Source: REEB95 sp050729555
GTDB taxonomy: Bacteria; Pseudomonadota; Alphaproteobacteria; ATCC43930; CGMCC-115725
Reading direction: 5' to 3'
DNA: 11,843 nucleotides
Assembly (NCBI GenBank): GCA_050729555.1
Contig: JBOHLR010000072.1
Span: forward strand, 1-11,843
A program made the translations under genes and the position numbers. The notes below the pieces were generated by a model. The model saw only the letters and a program-made list of their open reading frames with translations. It ran no database searches and was not told the DNA's origin. Shown here in pieces: positions 5,962 through 11,843 of this stretch (position 1 is its first letter; each line of letters opens with the position of its first letter).

Positions 5962-6795
5962 GTGATGCGTTTCCGGATCATTGCATTGGCGCTTGTTGCG
6001 CTGCTGGGCTCGATCCCGGCGGCACCGGCGCAGAATACCGGTGACGCGGCTGCGTTGAGCGACCGGCTGGACCGCATGCAGCGGGACCTCGACGCCCTAC
6101 AGCGGCAAGTTTATCAAGGCAATCCGCCGCCGGCGGCGACCGGCCAGGCGCCGCAAGCGTCGGGGCCGCTCGCCTTGCAAGACGAAGATCGGATGACGCG
6201 TCTCGAAGACCAGATGCGCGATCTTAACGGCAAGGTCGAAACCCTCAACAACGCCATCAGCCAGCTGAGCGCGCGGCTCGATAAGCTGTCGAGCGACGTC
6301 GATATGCGGCTGACAGCGCTCGAACACGGCGCCGCCTCGGCCGGCGCCAACGCGCCGGCGGTATCCGGCGGGGCTCCGGCAACCGCCACGGCGTCCGCGA
6401 ACGCACCGGCCGCGACGGCTAACGAGCAATACGAAGCCGCCTTCGCGCTGCTGCGCCGGGCCGATTACCCCGGTGCCGAACAGGCGCTGCGCACCTTCGT
6501 CACGCAACATCCGAGAGATCCGCTCGCCGGCAACGCCCAATACTGGCTCGGCGAGACCTTTTATGTGCGCAAGAACTGGAAGGACGCCGCCATCGCCTTT
6601 GCCGAGGGTTATCAAAAATATCCCAAGAGCGGCAAGGCGCCCGACGATTTGCTGAAGCTCGCCATGTCGCTCGGCAACATGGGCCAGAAAACCAACGCCT
6701 GCACGGCGCTCGCGCGGCTGGATCACGACTTCCCGCAGATGCCCGCCAATGTGCGCGGCCCGGCGACCACCGAGAAGCACCACCTGGGTTGCTGA
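5962..6795 (+). CDS. cpoB: Cell division coordinator CpoB (YbgF), periplasmic TPR protein
   Basis: CpoB links the Tol system to PBP1B-driven septal wall synthesis in E. coli and binds TolA. The protein has 277 residues. A signal peptide (MMRFRIIALALVALLGSIPAAPA) has a likely cleavage before QNTGD. Two coiled-coil stretches follow (about 32-52 and 72-118, e.g. RLDRMQRDLDALQRQV), matching the trimerisation region. An Ala/Pro-rich linker runs to ~152, and then TPR repeats (YEAAFALLRRADYPGAEQAL; AQYWLGETFYVRKNWKDAAI) reach the C terminus HHLGC. GTG at 5962 is directly followed by ATG at 5965. GTG has the better spacing (8 nt) to GAAGGA and ATG (11 nt) is the alternative; they differ by one residue. 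The gene follows the pal terminator and is 4 nt from tilS. Confidence 0.93.
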   Translation: MMRFRIIALALVALLGSIPAAPAQNTGDAAALSDRLDRMQRDLDALQRQVYQGNPPPAATGQAPQASGPLALQDEDRMTRLEDQMRDLNGKVETLNNAISQLSARLDKLSSDVDMRLTALEHGAASAGANAPAVSGGAPATATASANAPAATANEQYEAAFALLRRADYPGAEQALRTFVTQHPRDPLAGNAQYWLGETFYVRKNWKDAAIAFAEGYQKYPKSGKAPDDLLKLAMSLGNMGQKTNACTALARLDHDFPQMPANVRGPATTEKHHLGC

Positions 6796-6799
6796 CGCG

Positions 6800-8131
6800 A
6801 TGGAAGGCGCCGTCGCCAGCTCGATGACGCCGCTTACGGCGGCAGAGTTCGAGCAGCTGATGGCGCCGTTCGCGCCGTTCGAAACGGCGCTGCATCTGGC
6901 CGTCGCCTGCTCCGGCGGCGGCGACAGTATGGCGCTCGCGATGCTTGCCGATCGCTGGGCGCGCGCCCAAGGCGGCACCGTCACCGCGCTGATCGTCGAT
7001 CATCGCCTGCGGCCTGAATCGGCGAGCGAGGCCGCTAGCGTCGGCCGCACGCTCGCCGAACTCGGCATCGCTCATCATATTCTCGTCTGCGGCGCGTCGC
7101 TTCCGGGCAATCTCGAAGATGCGGCCCGCCGCGCGCGCTACCAGCTGCTCGAAGGCTGGTGCGCGGACAATGGCGTGCTTCATCTGTTAACGGCGCATCA
7201 TCGCGACGATCAGGCCGAGACGCTGCTCATGCGCCTGGCGCGCGGCAGCGGCCTCGACGGCTTGGCCGGCATCGCGCCAGTCGGCATCCGCCAGACATGC
7301 CGTGTGCTGCGCCCGTTGCTGACAATCCCGCCGGAACGGCTGCGCGCGACCTTGCGCGAGCGCGGCGTCACGCCGGTCGAGGATCCGATGAATCGCGATC
7401 CAGCGTTTCAGCGCGTGCGATTGCGAGCGGCGCGAACGTTCCTCGCCGAGGAAGGACTGTCGGCGGAACGGCTGGCCGCGACGGCCGCGCGCTTGGCGCG
7501 GGCGCGCGGCGCGCTCGAGACGATGGTGACGGCGACGTTGGCGCGGGCCGTCGCGCTCGATCCGCTCGGCTACGCCCGCGTCGACGCCGCCGCGCTCAAA
7601 GTGGCACCGGCCGAAGTCGGCCTTCGCGCGCTCGCCGCGGTCCTGGCGACGGTCAGCGGCGCCGATTACCCAGTCCGGCTTGAGCAACTCGAACGCCTTT
7701 ACGGATCGCTGCCCGCCGACATCGGCGGCGGACGCACGCTGGGCGGCTGTCATCTGGTGGCCAAAACGGGCCATATCCTGGTTTGCCGCGAGGCGGCGGC
7801 GATTAGCGATCGCCAGGCCGCGCCGCCGGACGCACGGCTGCATTGGGACGGGCGGTTCGCTATTACGCTGCCGGCCGAAGCACCGGCCGGTCTATCCGTC
7901 GGACCGCTTGGCGACGATGGCGCGGCGCGCCTGGCTTCCGAAGGCGGCGATGGCGGGGTGCCGGCGGTCGTCCGGTTAACATTGCCGGCCTTGTCCGATG
8001 CCGGCGGTTTGGCGGCGGTACCGTCGCTCGGCTGGTGCCGGCCCGGAATTGACACCCGGCTCGCCTGTCGCGAAATCGCCGTATTTGCACCGTTGCGGCC
8101 GCTCTCGGGCCTTTGGGTAACAGTTGTTTAA
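6800..8131 (+). CDS. tilS: tRNA(Ile)-lysidine synthetase TilS
   Basis: TilS attaches lysine to C34 of the CAU-anticodon tRNA-Ile using ATP, so that it reads AUA and is charged with Ile. It is an essential cytoplasmic enzyme. With the ATG at 6800 it has 443 residues. The N-terminal PP-loop ATPase motif SGGGDS is at 38-43 (VACSGGGDSMALAML). The family-specific HHRDDQAETLLMRL starts at 133, and VLRPLL and then EDPMNRDPAFQRVRLR follow. The C-terminal half (from about 250) is the more variable tRNA-binding part, with weak similarity visible by eye. The start is 4 nt after the cpoB stop with no clear Shine-Dalgarno, suggesting translational coupling. An in-frame ATG at 6824 is an alternative, and the frame is also open upstream into cpoB. 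Confidence 0.93.
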   Translation: MEGAVASSMTPLTAAEFEQLMAPFAPFETALHLAVACSGGGDSMALAMLADRWARAQGGTVTALIVDHRLRPESASEAASVGRTLAELGIAHHILVCGASLPGNLEDAARRARYQLLEGWCADNGVLHLLTAHHRDDQAETLLMRLARGSGLDGLAGIAPVGIRQTCRVLRPLLTIPPERLRATLRERGVTPVEDPMNRDPAFQRVRLRAARTFLAEEGLSAERLAATAARLARARGALETMVTATLARAVALDPLGYARVDAAALKVAPAEVGLRALAAVLATVSGADYPVRLEQLERLYGSLPADIGGGRTLGGCHLVAKTGHILVCREAAAISDRQAAPPDARLHWDGRFAITLPAEAPAGLSVGPLGDDGAARLASEGGDGGVPAVVRLTLPALSDAGGLAAVPSLGWCRPGIDTRLACREIAVFAPLRPLSGLWVTVV

Positions 8132-8153
8132 GCGCAAAGCCTTCTTATGTAGT
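8123..8153 (+). promoter_or_regulatory. Candidate heat-shock (RpoH-type) promoter for ftsH
   Basis: GTTG at 8123-8126 and CTTATGTAGT at 8144-8153 are separated by 17 nt. The alphaproteobacterial sigma-32 pattern is CTTG-N17/18-CYTATnTnnG, so 3 of 4 bases match at -35 and 6 of the 7 or 8 fixed bases match at -10 (the final G is shifted by one). It overlaps the tilS stop codon and lies ~90 nt before the ftsH start. A sigma-70 reading (TTGTTT-N16-TATGTA) is also possible. ftsH is a known heat-shock gene, which fits but does not prove the call. Confidence 0.4.
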
Positions 8154-8241
8154 AACATTGGATGGCGAGGGGCAGGATATCCGGCCCTAGAGCCTTGGGG
8201 ACAATGGGCGGCCGGCTCGGCAAGGAAGGGCCTTTGGATTC

Positions 8242-10188
<1,947 letters not shown>

Positions 10189-10210
10189 GCCGTCCCGCGC
10201 TCCAGGGGGC

Positions 10211-11587
10211 ATGGTGGTGAAGTCGACGACGCGCAAGCTGTTCGGTACCGACGGCATCCGCGGCACCGCCAATCGCGAACCGATGACGGCCGACATCGCC
10301 CTCAAGGTGGCGATGGCAGCGGCCCTCGTGCTGCGCCGCGGCGACCACCGCCATCTCGCCGTCATCGGCAAGGACACGCGGCTGTCCGGCTATTTGATCG
10401 AGCCGGCGCTGACTTCGGGCTTCATCGCGATGGGTATGGACGTGGTGCTGGTCGGCCCGCTGCCGACGCCGGCGATCGCCATGCTGACCCGCTCGTTGCG
10501 CGCCGATCTGGGCGTCATGATTTCGGCCTCGCACAATCCGTTCGAGGACAACGGCATCAAGCTGTTTGGCCCGGACGGCTTCAAATTCTCCGACGAAATC
10601 GAGGCACAGATCGAGGCGGCGTTCGACCGCGCCGCCGATCAGCGCGCGGGCTCAAAAGGGCTTGGCCGCGCCAAGCGTCTCGACGACGCCGGCGGTCGCT
10701 ACATCGAATTCGTGAAGAACACCTTCCCGAAACGCTTGCGGCTCGACGGTCTCAAGGTCGTGGTCGATTGCGCCAACGGCGCCGCATACAAAGTCGCGCC
10801 GACGGTCCTGTGGGAACTCGGCGCCGAAGTGGTGCCGATCGCCGTGGCGCCCGATGGCCTCAATATCAACCGCAAATGCGGCACCACCGCGCCGGAGACG
10901 ATGCAGGAAGCGGTCGTGGCGCACGGCGCCGATCTGGGTATCGCTCTCGACGGCGACGCCGATCGCCTGATCATGGCCGACGATCACGGCCGCATCCTCG
11001 ATGGCGACCAGCTCATGGCGCTGATCGCGTTGAGCTGGCATCGCAGCAGCCGGCTGGCAAAGTCGGGTCTGGTCGCGACCGTGATGTCGAATTTGGGTTT
11101 CGAGCGCCATCTCGCCGGCAACGGCGTCGCGGTGACCCGCACCCAAGTCGGCGACCGTTACGTCGTCGAGACCATGCGCCGCATCGGCAGCAATCTCGGC
11201 GGCGAGCAATCGGGCCACATCATCCTGGGCGACTATTCGACGACCGGCGATGGCCTGATCGCGGCGCTCGAGGTGCTGGCCGCAATCGTCGAGACCCGCG
11301 CGCCGGCGAGCCAAGTCTGCAAGGTATTCGAGCCGGTGCCGCAGCTATTGCGCAACGTGCGCGTTAACGGCGTCAATCTGCTCGACGGCCCCGTCAAGGC
11401 GGCGATCGCCGCCGGCGAACGGCGTCTCGGCAAAGCCGGCCGCCTGCTGGTGCGCAAATCCGGCACCGAGCCGCTGATCCGCATCATGGCCGAAGGCGAG
11501 GATCAGGCGCTGGTAGCCGAAATCGTCGACAGCGTCGCCGCGGCGGTGATCGCGACGGGACGCGCGGAGGAAAGCGCGGCCGAATGA
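10211..11587 (+). CDS. glmM: Phosphoglucosamine mutase GlmM
   Basis: GlmM converts glucosamine-6-phosphate to glucosamine-1-phosphate, the step before GlmU in UDP-GlcNAc synthesis for peptidoglycan and LPS. The protein has 458 residues from ATG 10211. It shows the N-terminal signature RKLFGTDGIRGTAN and the active-site phosphoserine loop ISASHNP with Ser107. The metal loop DGDADR has Asp247, Asp249 and Asp251. The sugar-binding loop is GEQSGH (331-336) and the phosphate-binding loop RKSGTEP is at 415-421. All four alpha-D-phosphohexomutase domains are present. It starts 22 nt after ftsH. The Shine-Dalgarno AGGGGG (10204-10209) is only 1 nt from the ATG, so GTG at 10214 or 10217 may be the real start (1-2 residues shorter). 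The frame upstream of 10211 is a shadow of ftsH. Confidence 0.97.
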   Translation: MVVKSTTRKLFGTDGIRGTANREPMTADIALKVAMAAALVLRRGDHRHLAVIGKDTRLSGYLIEPALTSGFIAMGMDVVLVGPLPTPAIAMLTRSLRADLGVMISASHNPFEDNGIKLFGPDGFKFSDEIEAQIEAAFDRAADQRAGSKGLGRAKRLDDAGGRYIEFVKNTFPKRLRLDGLKVVVDCANGAAYKVAPTVLWELGAEVVPIAVAPDGLNINRKCGTTAPETMQEAVVAHGADLGIALDGDADRLIMADDHGRILDGDQLMALIALSWHRSSRLAKSGLVATVMSNLGFERHLAGNGVAVTRTQVGDRYVVETMRRIGSNLGGEQSGHIILGDYSTTGDGLIAALEVLAAIVETRAPASQVCKVFEPVPQLLRNVRVNGVNLLDGPVKAAIAAGERRLGKAGRLLVRKSGTEPLIRIMAEGEDQALVAEIVDSVAAAVIATGRAEESAAE

Positions 11588-11843
11588 CCGGCCGCGTGCT
11601 CATTGTCGCCGGTTCCGATTCCTCGGCCGGCGCGGGCATTCAGGCCGATCTCAAGACCGTCATGGCGCTGGGCGGCTACGCCGCCACCGCTATTACTGCG
11701 CTGACCGCACAGAACACACTCGGCGTCGCCGGCGTGCTGCCGGTCGGCCCTGATTTCGTACGCCGTCAGATCGAAACGGCGCTCGCCGATATCGGCGCCG
11801 ATGCGGTGAAAACCGGCATGCTGGTCGATGCGGCGGTGGTCGA
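11584..11843 (+). CDS. thiD: Hydroxymethylpyrimidine/phosphomethylpyrimidine kinase ThiD (5' part, runs off the window)
   Basis: ThiD phosphorylates hydroxymethylpyrimidine and its monophosphate to HMP-PP for thiamine synthesis. The first 86 codons are present. The start MTGRVLIVAGSDSSAGAGIQ is followed by ADLKTVMALGGYAATAITALTAQNT and then by ADAVKTGML, which are typical of the ThiD ribokinase-like fold (AGSDSxGGAGIQADLK, TAQNTxGV, DAVKTGML). One Gly of the usual SDSSGGAG is Ala here. The ATG overlaps the glmM stop (ATGA), and GGAGGAAAG sits 9 nt upstream, so the two genes are probably co-transcribed although their pathways are unrelated. Whether a second domain (e.g. ThiE) follows cannot be seen. 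Confidence 0.93.
   Translation, partial: MTGRVLIVAGSDSSAGAGIQADLKTVMALGGYAATAITALTAQNTLGVAGVLPVGPDFVRRQIETALADIGADAVKTGMLVDAAVV

Overview
The window is a stretch of conserved housekeeping genes from a GC-rich Alphaproteobacterium. All genes lie on the + strand and the coding density is very high. The order ruvA-ruvB-ybgC-tolQ-tolR-tolA-tolB-pal-cpoB-tilS-ftsH-glmM-thiD is the classic alphaproteobacterial arrangement. The protein details (short Pro/Gln-rich TolA, CpoB ending in LGC, Pal with GHCDDRGT) suggest a Rhodospirillales-like member. That placement is an inference from synteny and motifs, not from a search.

Layout. Positions 1-1369 hold the end of ruvA and all of ruvB, the Holliday-junction branch-migration motor. 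Positions 1366-5225 hold ybgC, tolQ, tolR, tolA and tolB. These genes overlap or are separated by 0-1 nt and are also fused to ruvB by a GTGA overlap, so ruvA through tolB look like one translationally coupled unit. A 127-nt leader at 5226-5352 precedes the lipoprotein gene pal; it carries a candidate promoter and two inverted repeats. A strong intrinsic terminator (5861-5917) follows pal. Positions 5962-8131 hold cpoB (ybgF) and tilS, 4 nt apart. A 110-nt gap with a heat-shock-type candidate promoter then leads to ftsH (8242-10188), followed closely by glmM (10211-11587) and the start of thiD (11584 to the window end), which overlaps glmM by ATGA.

How the genes work together. TolQ and TolR form the proton-driven stator in the inner membrane and TolA is the energised periplasm-spanning arm. 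TolB and the peptidoglycan-binding lipoprotein Pal form the outer-membrane side, and CpoB links Tol energy to cell-wall synthesis. Together they constrict the outer membrane at division. FtsH (membrane proteolysis) and GlmM (UDP-GlcNAc precursor supply) also serve the envelope. RuvAB (recombination), TilS (tRNA-Ile lysidinylation) and ThiD (thiamine pyrimidine kinase) are unrelated housekeeping functions.

I found no mobile element, CRISPR array, RNA gene, phage gene or unfamiliar gene cassette, and no convincing undescribed system. The points worth a second look are regulatory (the pal leader, the ftsH promoter, the composite terminator) and small protein-level oddities (Tyr for His beside the YbgC active site, and a C8 tract and polyproline run in tolA).
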